A DNA stretch of 64,000 nt from Tumebacillus algifaecis (GCF_002243515.1 NZ_CP022657.1:3767501-3831500); one strand, 5' to 3'. Positions 25,089-35,590 are shown, counted from the first letter of the stretch. Numbers and translations: made by a program. Notes: generated by a model not told the origin, from the letters alone.

Positions 25089-26321
25089 CTAAAACGCAAA
25101 CATGCACATCATCTTCTCATTGGTGCGGAACAGCCGGGTCAGCGTCTCCACATGCGCCGCATCGGACAGCTTGGCCAAACCTAAGCGGTGCAGGCGGTCG
25201 AACGTGGTCGTGCCTGCGAGCAAGCTGGAAAAATCGGCGACAGGAAGCGTCAGTTCGGCATCGACCGGACCCTCGGTCACCATCTGCGGACGGCCTTCGT
25301 CGAAATACAGCAACGTGCTGGCCTCGTTTTGCGGGAGAAAGCTGTCTTCGAGGGTCAGCTTCAGCTTGAACGTCTCCCCGTTGAAGTTGTGTTTTTGCAA
25401 TTCGGCAAACAACTTTGGAACATCGACCACGCGCACCATCAACCCGCAACCACTGACGCTGGTTTCGAGGAAGATCGAATCGAACACATCGTGCATGTTC
25501 GTCGATGTGGTGCTCAACAAGTAATGAATCCCCTCATCTTGTGTGCTGATGTTGACGCGGTGGAACTGGTCCGCTTGGCTGTGCAAGAAGGTGAACAGCT
25601 CCTGCAAGGCCTGATCGCTCTCGTAGACGATGTGCGGGATATAGATCTGGTTGACCAGCATGTGATCTTTGATGAAACGCATCAACATATAGCCTTTCAA
25701 CACACCGTCTTCGCGGAAGCCGACGACGCGGGCGCTGTCCGCCTTGAAGAACCCTTCGAGATGGTGCGCAGACAACGGGGTCAGTCCATTGCGCGTCAGA
25801 CTGTAGCGGTTGTAGCAGGCGACCACTTCTTCGAGGTTGTCGCTCGTCAGAATTTCCAAATTGTCCTTGCTCGTATAGCGCGGCAGGTTGGACGGCTCGA
25901 TGCTGAAGCGACGGTGCTCGACGCCCGCACCGAAGCCCATCTGATTATAGAAGGACATGCGAAACGGAAACAGCGTGACAAAGCTGGTCCCTTTTTCACG
26001 GAAATGCTGAAGTGAGAAAGTCATGATCTCCTTGGCGATCTTCTCTTTTTTATACAAGAGATCGACTGCGACCAACGCGACGCCGCCCACCGGAACCATG
26101 CCTTGACCGCGCAGGTTCATCTCAAAATCGAGCAGGCACATGCCGCCGACCATCGTTTGCTCACGGAAGACTCCGTAAAACGTGCGCTCCGGAAAGCTGA
26201 AAAAGCGCTTCATCGAAGCTACCACTTGCTCCAGCGTGCCGCCAAAACCCGGGTACGCGTTGCGGTACAGTTTGGCAAATAATTCTGTATCTTCAAGTCC
26301 TAACTTTTTGATCTCAAGCAT
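25089..26321 (-). CDS. Eis-like GNAT acetyltransferase with SCP2-like C-terminal domain
   Basis: The product has 410 residues. The ATG at 26321 follows AAGGAG. Two GNAT-type domains occupy the first ~290 residues: PVGGVALVAVDLLYKKEKIAKEI is the acetyl-CoA binding strand-loop-helix, and FVTLFPFRMSFYNQMGFG is the second family motif. A sterol-carrier-like C-terminal domain follows and ends FRTNEKMMCMFAF, giving the free C-terminal carboxylate used as general base in Eis proteins. These enzymes acetylate amino groups on varied amines. The physiological substrate is unknown here. Monocistronic. Confidence 0.88.
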   Translation of the reverse strand: MLEIKKLGLEDTELFAKLYRNAYPGFGGTLEQVVASMKRFFSFPERTFYGVFREQTMVGGMCLLDFEMNLRGQGMVPVGGVALVAVDLLYKKEKIAKEIMTFSLQHFREKGTSFVTLFPFRMSFYNQMGFGAGVEHRRFSIEPSNLPRYTSKDNLEILTSDNLEEVVACYNRYSLTRNGLTPLSAHHLEGFFKADSARVVGFREDGVLKGYMLMRFIKDHMLVNQIYIPHIVYESDQALQELFTFLHSQADQFHRVNISTQDEGIHYLLSTTSTNMHDVFDSIFLETSVSGCGLMVRVVDVPKLFAELQKHNFNGETFKLKLTLEDSFLPQNEASTLLYFDEGRPQMVTEGPVDAELTLPVADFSSLLAGTTTFDRLHRLGLAKLSDAAHVETLTRLFRTNEKMMCMFAF

Positions 26322-26443
26322 GCTGGACGACTCCTTCAATTTTTAATTCTATTATAAACGAAACCTTCCATTTTTGGATATGCTCCCCTTCATATCTATA
26401 CAGCCGCTTCCTGCGTTCTACCACTGTTTTTTGTACAGAATCC

Positions 26444-26473
26444 TTGACAACGAGAATCATTATCACCTATGCT
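26444..26473 (+). promoter_or_regulatory. Promoter with Fur-like box, FhuF-like gene
   Basis: TTGACA (26444-26449), 18-base spacer, TATGCT (26468-26473). The spacer contains GAGAATCATTATCA (26452-26465), a good half of the Fur consensus, so iron should repress the gene. Confidence 0.75.
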
Positions 26474-26528
26474 ACAAGTAACGAATCTAACCGAACCCTC
26501 TTTTCCTGGAAAGGAGTTTGTATACAAG

Positions 26529-27353
26529 ATGAACCAGCTGCCGCAGCATGTGAAAATCATCGAACGTTTGCGTCAAGAAGGGATGCGCCTGCCCTTCCAT
26601 TTTGCAGAGGAGCAAGATCGTCCAGAAGGCATTGCGATCGAACGTCTGCTCAAGGACGTTACTTTGTTGCGCAATCTGATGCAAAATGTGGCGACGCAGA
26701 TGCAGTCAAACAACCTAGTCGCTGCCGCATCGCTGTTTCAAAAGCGGCTGGCTTCCGTCTTGCTCGCTTCCGTTCTCACGCCGCTGTCAACCGTCGGGCT
26801 TGGCCTGATCGCCGATGCCGACTCGACGGAGATCGTGCTCGTGGACAACCTGCCTGCCCGTGTGATCCTTGATAGCAGTCACCTGCAACTGCTCGTCAAT
26901 CGCCTGCCCCACGATTATCAAAACCTTGGCCCTGGCCATGTCCATCACGATTCTGCACAGGTGCAACTTGTGCTCAAAGCGCTGTTCGATCGGACGCTCG
27001 GGCCGTTGATCTATCAGATCGCCTCCGAGTTCAAACTGTCCCCAAAAGTCATGTGGGGCAATGTCGGTAACTTTGTCGGCTATCTGTACGGGGAACTGTG
27101 CGACCACCCCGTCTATCAACAAGCCGCACAAGCCGACAAAGAGGTACTCTTTCACTCGGTCGGTTTCACTGCGCCGCCGCTTTCCCAAACGTTCCACGAA
27201 GTCTGGCTGGAAGAGATCACTCCAGCTCGCAAAATTCGTGTGCGCAATTCCTGTTGCCTGTGGAACCAGTTCCCCGGCAACAAATCCTGTACCACCTGTC
27301 CGCTTGTCTGCAACGCCGAGCGAGCAGAATTGCTCACCGCTTACAACGCCTAA
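26529..27353 (+). CDS. fhuF: FhuF-like ferric siderophore reductase
   Basis: Cytoplasmic [2Fe-2S] protein that reduces ferric siderophores so that iron is released. The product has 274 residues. The C-terminus holds the family-specific cluster motif, CC-x10-C-x2-C (NSCCLWNQFPGNKSCTTCP). The ATG at 26529 was chosen because it is the first methionine after AAGGAG, though the spacing of 12 is long. A Fur-like promoter precedes it and a terminator follows, so it is a monocistronic iron-regulated gene beside the siderophore operon. Confidence 0.88.
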   Translation: MNQLPQHVKIIERLRQEGMRLPFHFAEEQDRPEGIAIERLLKDVTLLRNLMQNVATQMQSNNLVAAASLFQKRLASVLLASVLTPLSTVGLGLIADADSTEIVLVDNLPARVILDSSHLQLLVNRLPHDYQNLGPGHVHHDSAQVQLVLKALFDRTLGPLIYQIASEFKLSPKVMWGNVGNFVGYLYGELCDHPVYQQAAQADKEVLFHSVGFTAPPLSQTFHEVWLEEITPARKIRVRNSCCLWNQFPGNKSCTTCPLVCNAERAELLTAYNA

Positions 27354-27369
27354 TCGAATATGCCTACCC

Positions 27370-27406
27370 AAGCCTTGCCTTCCTTCGGAAGCGCAAGGCT
27401 TTTTTA
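27370..27406 (+). terminator. Terminator of the FhuF-like gene
   Basis: Stem AGCCTTGC/GCAAGGCT with an inner TTCC/GGAA extension, followed by TTTTTT. Confidence 0.88.
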
Positions 27407-27446
27407 CTATTTTTTTATTAAAAAAAGAGAAGCGCGAACAAAGTTA

Positions 27447-28513
<1,067 letters not shown>

Positions 28514-28556
28514 ATCGACCAACTACAATTTCCACCCCTGAGAGGAGAACCATACA

Positions 28557-29570
28557 ATGAACAACCCTTCCATTCTCTACCTGAGCAAAGCTGACATCAT
28601 CTCCGTCGGCGGTGGCACTTCCGACCTGTACGTCAAAGCGCTGTCGAACGCCCTTGAACTGCACAGCAAAAAAGATATCGTCCAACCGCTCAAGCCCTAC
28701 CTGCGTGTCGATGAGAAAAACGGCCACATCGCCGACCGCATCATCGCGATGCCTGCCTATGTCGGCGGTGAAGCGCCGGTGTCGGGTATCAAATGGATCG
28801 GCTCGAAAGCGGACAATCCGCAAAAGCGCGGCATGGAACGCGCCTCTGCGCTGATCGTGCTCAACGATCCTGAGACCAACTACCCGATCGCCGTCATGGA
28901 AGGCAGTCTGATCTCCGGCATGCGCACCGCCGCGGTCACGGTGCTGGCCGCTCGCTATTTGGCGCGTGAAGGCTTCACCACCGTCGCTTGCATGGGTTCG
29001 GGCATCATCGCTAGCATGCAACTCCGTTCCCTGCTCGAACAGTTCCCGTCGATCACGACCATTCACCTTTTCGACCTCAACGAAGCGGCAGCCCACCGCC
29101 TCGCCGACACCTTGAAAGAGCAGCGCGAAGGTCTTGAGGTGATCGTGGCGACCGATGCGGAAAGCGCGGTGCGCCAAGGCGACCTCGTCGTCACCTGCAC
29201 CGTCACCGACAAGCCGTACATCCCGTTTGCTTGGTTGAAAAAGGGCGCGTTTGTCTCCAACATCTCGATCATGGACGTGGAAAAAGAAGTCTTCCTCAAA
29301 GCGGACAAAGTGGTCGTGGACGACTGGGATCAGTGCAACCGCGAGAAGAAGGTGATCAACCAGCTCGTGCTCGAAGGCACCTTCTCCCGCGAAAAGCTCC
29401 ACGCAGAACTAGGGGAAATTTTGACCGGAAGCAAGCCGGGTCGGGAAAATGAAGACGAGATCATTCTGCTCAACCCGATGGGCCTCGCGATTGAAGACAT
29501 CGCTTCCGCTCATGAAGTGTACCAACGGGCCGTGTCTGAAAATGCAGGCACACGCCTGAACCTGTACTAG
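28557..29570 (+). CDS. sbnB: SbnB-like N-(2-amino-2-carboxyethyl)-L-glutamate dehydrogenase
   Basis: Ornithine cyclodeaminase/mu-crystallin family enzyme that oxidatively cleaves the SbnA product to L-2,3-diaminopropionate and 2-oxoglutarate with NAD. The product has 337 residues. Visible features are KWIGSKADNPQKRG near the substrate site, the Rossmann motif MGSGIIASMQLRSLL (about 141-155) and VVDDWDQCN. GAGAGGAG precedes the ATG. It follows sbnA by 43 bases and overlaps the region of the next start, so translation of the operon is close-coupled. Confidence 0.92.
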   Translation: MNNPSILYLSKADIISVGGGTSDLYVKALSNALELHSKKDIVQPLKPYLRVDEKNGHIADRIIAMPAYVGGEAPVSGIKWIGSKADNPQKRGMERASALIVLNDPETNYPIAVMEGSLISGMRTAAVTVLAARYLAREGFTTVACMGSGIIASMQLRSLLEQFPSITTIHLFDLNEAAAHRLADTLKEQREGLEVIVATDAESAVRQGDLVVTCTVTDKPYIPFAWLKKGAFVSNISIMDVEKEVFLKADKVVVDDWDQCNREKKVINQLVLEGTFSREKLHAELGEILTGSKPGRENEDEIILLNPMGLAIEDIASAHEVYQRAVSENAGTRLNLY

Positions 29571-29581
29571 AGGTGAACGCG

Positions 29582-31417
29582 ATGACCGATCAGCATCTGC
29601 ATCAGGCCAGTTCTGCAGCACAATCGGCTGCTGCTGAACGCCTGTTCAATACGTTTTTGCGAGAAACGGGCCAAGCGCCAACCGTCCTTTTGCCAGTCGA
29701 CCCCCGCTGTAAGGCGTTGCCAGCTGTAACACTGGAAACCCTGCAAGCGGACGGACACCTCTTCTGCCTTGAACTTCCCGCCACCAAGACGCGCCTGTAT
29801 GGTTCGCTCCGCTACTCCTCCTTGTTCGGGCATCACCGCTACGGCCAGCATTTTTGGATCGAAACGGCAGAGCGCTCCCTGCAACCGGCCGACGCTTTGC
29901 AAGTGGCCAATGCCATTCTGCTCGAAGTCGGACAGCGCGATCCAGACCCGTTGTCACGCAAGCACCGCACGGAAGCCTTGTCCGAGCAGGTGCAAAACTC
30001 GATTGAAAAAACGACTTTGTTCGTCCAGCACCACCTAAAGCACGGCGCCAAGCTGTGGGAGCTGACAGGTGGCGAACGAACCAAGCGCTCCGAAAGCGGG
30101 TTGGTGTTCGGACATCCGTTCCATCCGACCCCCAAAAGCTCGGAAGGATTCTCAGCGGAAGATTTGCCGCTCTATGCACCGGAACTGAATGCTTCCTTTG
30201 TGCTCAGTTACTTTGCGGCAGCGCCGGAGATCGTGCAGGAAGCATGGGTGGAAGGGACCGACATCGACCCGTTCCCAGCCGACCTGTTGGAAGAAGCGAA
30301 GCATCGCCTCTCGTCCGACCGTCAGCATTACAAATTGTTGCCTTGCCATCCATGGCAGGCCAAACATCTGCTGGGCTGGCCGGAAGTACAGGAACTGATC
30401 CAATGCGGGCAGTTGGTCTACCTCGGACCGCTCGGCGTGGCGGTGCACCCGACCTCATCGGTACGCACCGTCTGGTCGCCAGGTCTTGGTGTGTACATCA
30501 AACTCCCGATCAATGTCCGCATCACCAACTTCATCCGCGTCAATCCGCTCGATCAACTGCAGCGTACGCTCGATGCGGCGACCTACACCGAACGTTTGCG
30601 TCCGATGCCCTATGGAGGTTTTACCGTGCTCGCTGAAGCGGGGTATCGAACGCTCGTCCCACCAGGTCTGTCCGAAGCGGCAAAACATCGGCTGATCGAA
30701 AGCTTTGCTGTCATCTTCCGGCAAAATCCGGTTCGGATTGGGCAGGAGGAGGAACAGACGCCCGTCGTCGTCGCCTCGCTTTTGGAAACGCCGCCTGGCG
30801 AAGACGTGACAGCGTTGTACCGCTTTATCGAGCAGGCCGCACAAACGAGCCTTGAGCGGCTCGATGCCGCTTTTGTAAAAGCATGGCTGCATCGCTATAT
30901 CGGCATCTCCCTCCTGCCGTTGCTCGACCTATTTTTCCGCCACGGGTACAGCGCCGAAGCGCATGTGCAAAACTCGATGATCGCATTCGACCGAGGTTGG
31001 CCCTCCCATTTTTATGTCCGCGATTTAGAAGGCGTCTCCGTTTCGCGCGATCTGGGTGGGAGCGTTCTCCGAGCAGACAGCGCAGCGCTTTTCGATGACG
31101 AGCAGGCGTGGCACCGCTTCAAATACTACATTTTCGTCAATCACATCGGCCATCTGCTCCACACGTTGGCGCATGACACCGATGTCTCCGAACGCGAACT
31201 GTGGCAAGTCGTGGCAGAAGCGATTACCGCCCACAAAGGCTTTACTTCGGAACGTGCCACGCGTTGCTTGGAAGATCTGTTCCACACCGCGTTTCTCCCT
31301 GCGAAGGCCAACCTGATCTCGCGCTTCCAAGGGCGTGCCGAAACGCCGCTCTATGTGGATCTTCCCAACCCTCTGTACAGATCCGTTCACCAAGCCAAGG
31401 AGGGAGCGACCGCATGA
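29582..31417 (+). CDS. NIS siderophore synthetase (IucA/IucC family)
   Basis: ATP-dependent ligase that adenylates a carboxylate (usually citrate) and joins it to an amine. The product has 611 residues, usual length. The ATG at 29582 follows AGAGGTGA. Family features are GHPFHPTPKSSEGF (ATP/carboxylate loop, about 182-195), the LLPCHPWQ segment, SSVRTVW and KLPINVRITNFIR, and the C-terminal FhuF-like helical part with EAHVQNSMI. It is related to SbnC/SbnE/SbnF, but this locus has only one such gene, so it may act more than once or make a simpler product. The downstream gene overlaps it by four bases. Confidence 0.92.
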   Translation: MTDQHLHQASSAAQSAAAERLFNTFLRETGQAPTVLLPVDPRCKALPAVTLETLQADGHLFCLELPATKTRLYGSLRYSSLFGHHRYGQHFWIETAERSLQPADALQVANAILLEVGQRDPDPLSRKHRTEALSEQVQNSIEKTTLFVQHHLKHGAKLWELTGGERTKRSESGLVFGHPFHPTPKSSEGFSAEDLPLYAPELNASFVLSYFAAAPEIVQEAWVEGTDIDPFPADLLEEAKHRLSSDRQHYKLLPCHPWQAKHLLGWPEVQELIQCGQLVYLGPLGVAVHPTSSVRTVWSPGLGVYIKLPINVRITNFIRVNPLDQLQRTLDAATYTERLRPMPYGGFTVLAEAGYRTLVPPGLSEAAKHRLIESFAVIFRQNPVRIGQEEEQTPVVVASLLETPPGEDVTALYRFIEQAAQTSLERLDAAFVKAWLHRYIGISLLPLLDLFFRHGYSAEAHVQNSMIAFDRGWPSHFYVRDLEGVSVSRDLGGSVLRADSAALFDDEQAWHRFKYYIFVNHIGHLLHTLAHDTDVSERELWQVVAEAITAHKGFTSERATRCLEDLFHTAFLPAKANLISRFQGRAETPLYVDLPNPLYRSVHQAKEGATA

Positions 31418-32601
31418 AGAAGATCGTTGAGTATATCAATACTGCCAAACAGGAAAGCGACAAACCGTTCTGTGCCTTTCTGTACGACATGGAGCACCTG
31501 TGCACGCATGTGCAGGCCCGCGTACAATCGATGCCTGCCAACACGCGTTATTTCTATGCGATCAAAGCCAACTCCGAGCTGCCGATCTTAGCGGCGCTGG
31601 CACCGATCGTCGATGGCTTCGAGGTGGCATCGATCGGTGAGGTGCGCAAAGTCCGCTCCGTTTCGCCAGACATTCCGATCATTTTTGGCGGCCCTGGCAA
31701 ATCGGACGAAGAACTGATCGGAGCGCTTGAGCATCACGTGTCGCTGATCCATGTGGAAAGCCTACATGAACTGCGCCGCTTGAACGAACTGTGCGGCAAG
31801 CGCAACACGGTCATGCCGATCTTGTTGCGCGTCAACCTGCGCGGCCCCCTGCCGACCGCCACACTTGCGATGGGCGGGCGACCGACCCAGTTCGGCATCG
31901 ACGAAGGGCAGATTGCCGAGGCGATCCAACTGGCGAAAACTTTGCCGCACGTAAAGCTCGAAGGTTTCCATCTCCACTCGCTCTCCAACAACTTGCACGC
32001 GGCGGAGCACGTCAAATTGGTACAATACTACATCCAGCTCATCAAAGGGTGGGCGGCCGAATTTGAACTCACCCTCTCCACGCTCAATGCCGGCGGTGGG
32101 ATTGGCGTCAACTATGCCGATCTGAACGACCAGTTCGACTGGGAGCTTTTTGTCAGCGAATTGGGGCCGATGTTGGAAGCAGAACTGCCTGAGGGGCTGA
32201 CCGTGCTCTTCGAATGCGGGCGCTATAACACTGCGTCTTGCGGCTACTATGCTGTCGAAGTGCTGGACATCAAAGAAAACCACGGCAAAACGTATGCGAT
32301 CGTGCGCGGCGGCACCCAACATTTCCGCCTGCCCGTCTCGTGGCAACATAGCCATCCGTTTGTGGTGCTGCCCTCGGAGCGTTGGGACTACGCGTTCGAG
32401 CGCAAAGAAGTCAACAACATCCCGCTCACCGTCGTCGGGCAACTCTGCACGCCCAAAGACGTGCTGGCCAGCGACATCACCGTGCCCCACTTGCGCATCG
32501 GCGATGTGATCCTGTTCCTCTATGCGGGCGCATACGGATGGTCGATCTCACATCATGACTTCCTGAGCCATCCGCACCCGGATCATCTGTATTTGGAATA
32601 G
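31414..32601 (+). CDS. sbnH: SbnH-like type III PLP decarboxylase
   Basis: Alanine-racemase-fold decarboxylase related to diaminopimelate decarboxylase. In staphyloferrin B synthesis SbnH decarboxylates a citryl-diaminopropionate intermediate to the diaminoethane form. The product has 395 residues. PLP Lys51 is in YFYAIKANSE, and GFHLHSLSNN, LNAGGGIGVNY and FECGRYNTASCGYY carry the phosphate and substrate contacts, with Cys in the last motif. AAGGAGG lies nine bases before the ATG, which overlaps the synthetase stop (ATGA). Last gene of the operon; a terminator follows at 32654. Confidence 0.9.
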   Translation: MKKIVEYINTAKQESDKPFCAFLYDMEHLCTHVQARVQSMPANTRYFYAIKANSELPILAALAPIVDGFEVASIGEVRKVRSVSPDIPIIFGGPGKSDEELIGALEHHVSLIHVESLHELRRLNELCGKRNTVMPILLRVNLRGPLPTATLAMGGRPTQFGIDEGQIAEAIQLAKTLPHVKLEGFHLHSLSNNLHAAEHVKLVQYYIQLIKGWAAEFELTLSTLNAGGGIGVNYADLNDQFDWELFVSELGPMLEAELPEGLTVLFECGRYNTASCGYYAVEVLDIKENHGKTYAIVRGGTQHFRLPVSWQHSHPFVVLPSERWDYAFERKEVNNIPLTVVGQLCTPKDVLASDITVPHLRIGDVILFLYAGAYGWSISHHDFLSHPHPDHLYLE

Positions 32602-32653
32602 GGAACAGCGACGTGTAAAATCAGGGTTCTCATGGGCAGAGCAATACGGAAAT

Positions 32654-32694
32654 GCAAAAAGACCTTTGCGGCAGTGGTCGAAAGGTCTTTTTGC
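32654..32694. terminator. Bidirectional terminator between siderophore operon and CRISPR array 1
   Basis: A perfect 14-bp stem GCAAAAAGACCTTT/AAAGGTCTTTTTGC with a 13-base loop. It should stop both the siderophore mRNA (plus) and the array transcript (minus). Confidence 0.9.
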
Positions 32695-32759
32695 GATGCG
32701 TGTGGAGATGAAGGGCGGGGGAGTTGCTTAGCTATGGTCTGCTTTAAATGCGCTTTGCA

Positions 32760-33446
32760 TCGGGTCTGCCATTGTTACGTCGTTTGTCAGGTTTTTTTCC
32801 ACATGTTCCAACAGAACTTTCAGTCCCCTATATATCGGGTCTGTCATTGTTACAAACACAGTGAAAAGGATTCAGCATACCGATCGAGACTTTCAGTCCC
32901 CTACATAACGGGTCTGCCATTGTTACCTGCGGAGATTTTTACCGACTTCGTTGAATTCTTTTACTTTCAGTCCCCTATACAACGGGTCTGCCATTGTTAC
33001 TCGGCCTCAAAGCGCTGAAAAGGCTGTCCGCTTTTCACTTTCAGTCCCCTATCTTACGGGTCTGCCATTGTTACATTGAGTCGACATCAAAAGAACTGTA
33101 CTACGAGATCCACTTTCAGTCCCCTATATATCAGGTCTTCCATTGTTACAGTATTACACCTGCCGCGAAGCGTGGTTGCTCTTCACCTTTCAGTCCCCAA
33201 TCTAACGGGTCTGCCATTGTTACCTTCATGCGGGAGACAATGGAGTTTCGTTACTTTATCTTTCAGTCCCCTATACAACGGGTCTGCCATTGTTACGATA
33301 ACGGACACCAACTCGCCGCTACACAAGAACAATATCTTTCAGTCCCCTATACAACGGGTCTGCCATTGTTACTATGGGACACCGCGTTTACAAGATCGAC
33401 ACCGAGGAACTTTCAGTCCCCCATATATCGGGTCTGCCATTGTTAC
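32760..33446 (-). CRISPR. CRISPR array 1: nine 37-bp repeats plus one degenerate end repeat
   Basis: Repeats start at 32817, 32890, 32964, 33038, 33113, 33187, 33260, 33336 and 33410, each 37 bp. Spacers are 36-39 bp and unrelated to one another. On the minus (crRNA) strand each repeat is GTAACAATGGCAGACCCG, then a variable core, then GGGGACTGAAAG. The half-conserved repeat at 32760-32778 marks the distal end, so the leader is on the right, agreeing with the ACTGAAAG 3' end. The core of eight bases differs between repeats while the flanks are kept. No cas genes occur in the window. The ending resembles type I-B/III-like repeats, which is an inference only. Confidence 0.95.
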
Positions 33447-33521
33447 CGACCGAATCGGCCAACGATAAAACGAGGCATAGCAAGGCTTCTGGCGCTCTTT
33501 GATTCGGACTGCATCTTGCTT

Positions 33522-33607
33522 TTTTCGAGGATCGACTTTTTGCTTCAAAATAGGGGGTATCCTCGAAAAGATACCTTGTTGCTTTTATTGTTTCCTCCTA
33601 TAGTATA
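33522..33607 (-). promoter_or_regulatory. Leader of array 1: -10 box and conserved stem-loop
   Basis: Minus strand: TATACT (33602-33607), 32 bases later an 11-bp inverted repeat TTTTCGAGGAT...ATCCTCGAAAA (33522-33569), then 75 bases to the first repeat. The loop holds GCAAAAAGTCG, shared with array 2. The same three elements at the same distances occur before array 2, so this is the transcribed leader. Confidence 0.75.
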
Positions 33608-33766
33608 AGGTATTCTTTCCCTGGATAAAATAGCTAAGTTTATCTTGTAACCGCATCACGAGACTTTCGTACGGCCTTCGAAACCGATCAGTAAAGCGGG
33701 ATTTTAAAAATTGCGCTACAACTATCGAAAAATTTTTTCGTTACGCCAGATCAGTATGTACTCAAC

Positions 33767-33791
33767 AAAAAGACGACCAACAAAGGTCGCC
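33767..33791 (-). terminator. Terminator after the 126-residue gene
   Basis: Stem GGCGACC/GGTCGTC (one G-U pair) followed by TTTTT on the minus strand. Confidence 0.8.
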
Positions 33792-33802
33792 GTCGATGAT
33801 TC

Positions 33803-34183
33803 CTAACCGTCCAAACCTTCAAGATGCAACTTCGCATCTGTTTCCGTCCCCGCTTCGAACTCGTGCCCGCACCACATCCAATTTCCTTGTCGCGCCTTGC
33901 GCTTGTACAGATACCCCCAACTGCCATTGACGCCGACCATCGCGCCTGCTCTTTCCCATAAAACACCGTCAGCTAAGCCCGCTACGCCGAAAATTCTCTC
34001 TTCAAATTTGGACATGGCCTGATAAAAATTTTGTGCTTGCACTCGATGACCGCGAAAGTACCAACGATCCTGATCCTTCTTATGGATGAACAGGCAACCT
34101 GCTAACCTCCCGATCCTCACCTTCGTTCGAGAATAGCACTCCCAATTCAGTCTCTCATAAGGAGTCATCAGCTTTACTTTCAC
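33803..34183 (-). CDS. Hypothetical 126-residue protein coupled to an XRE-TPR regulator
   Basis: GTG start overlapping the stop of the regulator gene (GTGA). The product is soluble and very rich in Trp, Tyr and Arg (CYSRTKVRIGRLAGCLFIHK, RWYFRGHRVQAQNFYQ, NWMWCGHEFEAG). There is no signal peptide, unlike typical Rap/PlcR-system propeptides. The strict coupling suggests it is the partner or effector of the regulator. A terminator closes the two-gene unit. No family recognised; codon use is AT-richer than the siderophore genes. Confidence 0.75.
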   Translation of the reverse strand: MKVKLMTPYERLNWECYSRTKVRIGRLAGCLFIHKKDQDRWYFRGHRVQAQNFYQAMSKFEERIFGVAGLADGVLWERAGAMVGVNGSWGYLYKRKARQGNWMWCGHEFEAGTETDAKLHLEGLDG

Positions 34184-35463
34184 AACACAATCCCACGCTG
34201 GTCGAGTTGCTCGATCAGGTTCTGCTGAAATCGAACCATCCGTTCATATGCTTTTTGATGCTCTCCCTTCCTGTCCAAGTACTGGCACATTTGCCGATTC
34301 ACTTCGTCAAGCTCCGCCATCTTGCCGTGCTGCTCAAAAATCTTGATCGCGTTGGTCAGGTGTTTTTCTCCCTTCAACTCGTCATTGTGATGAAAATAGA
34401 CAAAGGAGAGAACACGGTGGACTTTCCCTATTATCGGATCAGTGTCTGAAAGCGCCATTCGAGCTTTTTCTGCGTATGCCCAGGCTTCGTCTAGTTCATT
34501 ATGTTCCAAGCAGATCATCGCTATGTCTGCCATGATGTCTCCAGCTTTAGATTTGTCCCCATCTCGCTCATACTGATCCGCTATGGATAACAGTTTTTGA
34601 ACGGACATCTTCCAATCGCTCGACGCACGTTGCAGCATGACCAAGCGATGTTGCATCGCGTGGCACTGTTGCCTGTTCGCTTGTTCCTCCAACAGCACTT
34701 TTGCCTTCATCGCATATTCTTCTGCTTGTTCATACTTCTTTTGCCGATCATAGAGCTCTGCCAAACGGATGTATGTCTTCCCTCGTTCTTCACCATTGCA
34801 CCGATTGAGTAACAATGCCTGCTCGTAATACTCGACCGCCTCCGAACCCTTCCCCATCCGCTCATGAAGGGTCGCGAACTGCATCAGAATCTTTGCTTGA
34901 AAATCTGCGTCAAGATCTTCAACTCTTTGTACTTCATCCCAAGCTCGGCTCGTATGAAAGAGTGAGATCGGATATTCATTTTTCAACAAAGCGACCTGCC
35001 CAAGAGCTAACATCACTTCAGCGAGCAAATGGTTGTTCCGTCCCGTGTTGCAAATTTGATAGAGCTGATTCAACACTTTTTCCGCTTCAAGAAGATTCCC
35101 CAACGCAATGTGGCATCGTGCAAATTCTATCTGCAAGTTCTCTTGTGGAATCCGATGCTGTGTGTGTTCTAATAGATCATGCAACAACGGCATGGCTGTT
35201 TGAAATTCCTTCGCTCGGACCATGCTCATCGCCAATTTGTATTTGCTGGAGTATTCGAGATCCAGATTCACCTCTTTTAAGAGTTGCTCAAGTGGAACTT
35301 CGAGGCGATTCGCAATCGCAACCAGCGTTTTATACGAGGGACGCGCCCGGTCACTTTCAATTTGCGAAATTAAAGATGGTGTGCATATGCCAGAAGCAAG
35401 CTCAATTTGAGTAGTACCTTTTTTCAGGCGAAGTTCACGAACTCTTTGACCGAGTGACATCAT
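34180..35463 (-). CDS. XRE-TPR regulator, RNPP/PlcR-like architecture
   Basis: The product has 427 residues. The ATG at 35463 lies nine bases after GGAAAGG; another ATG three codons earlier is too close to the site. The N-terminal helix-turn-helix (about 5-65) reads RVRELRLKKGTTQIELASGI and SLISQIESDRARPSYKTL. The remaining ~350 residues are helical tetratricopeptide repeats (for example ALGQVALLKNEYPISLFHTS, YEQALLLNRCNGEERGKTYI). This layout matches intracellular peptide-sensing regulators such as PlcR, NprR and AimR. No exported propeptide is adjacent; instead a 126-residue protein overlaps its end. It is flanked by the two CRISPR arrays. Confidence 0.88.
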   Translation of the reverse strand: MMSLGQRVRELRLKKGTTQIELASGICTPSLISQIESDRARPSYKTLVAIANRLEVPLEQLLKEVNLDLEYSSKYKLAMSMVRAKEFQTAMPLLHDLLEHTQHRIPQENLQIEFARCHIALGNLLEAEKVLNQLYQICNTGRNNHLLAEVMLALGQVALLKNEYPISLFHTSRAWDEVQRVEDLDADFQAKILMQFATLHERMGKGSEAVEYYEQALLLNRCNGEERGKTYIRLAELYDRQKKYEQAEEYAMKAKVLLEEQANRQQCHAMQHRLVMLQRASSDWKMSVQKLLSIADQYERDGDKSKAGDIMADIAMICLEHNELDEAWAYAEKARMALSDTDPIIGKVHRVLSFVYFHHNDELKGEKHLTNAIKIFEQHGKMAELDEVNRQMCQYLDRKGEHQKAYERMVRFQQNLIEQLDQRGIVL

Positions 35464-35494
35464 TCCCATCATCCTTTCCAGAATTAAGTATCTA

Positions 35495-35522
35495 AGATTA
35501 GGATAATTGGGATGGATTGCAA
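35495..35522 (-). promoter_or_regulatory. Candidate promoter of the XRE-TPR/126-residue unit
   Basis: Minus strand TTGCAA (35517-35522), 16-base spacer, TAATCT (35495-35500), 30 bases before the start codon. Confidence 0.4.
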
Positions 35523-35590
35523 ATAATATATTTTAAATTAAGTGCCTTGCCATTGCGTAAAACGCCATATGTCAATTCGGAAAATGACAT

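Noticed and set aside
32632-33608. Open frames of 128, 130 and 204 codons across array 1
   Set aside because: They translate the repeats and spacers in different frames (recurrent FQSPI.RVCHCY); no ribosome sites, and the periodic DNA explains them.
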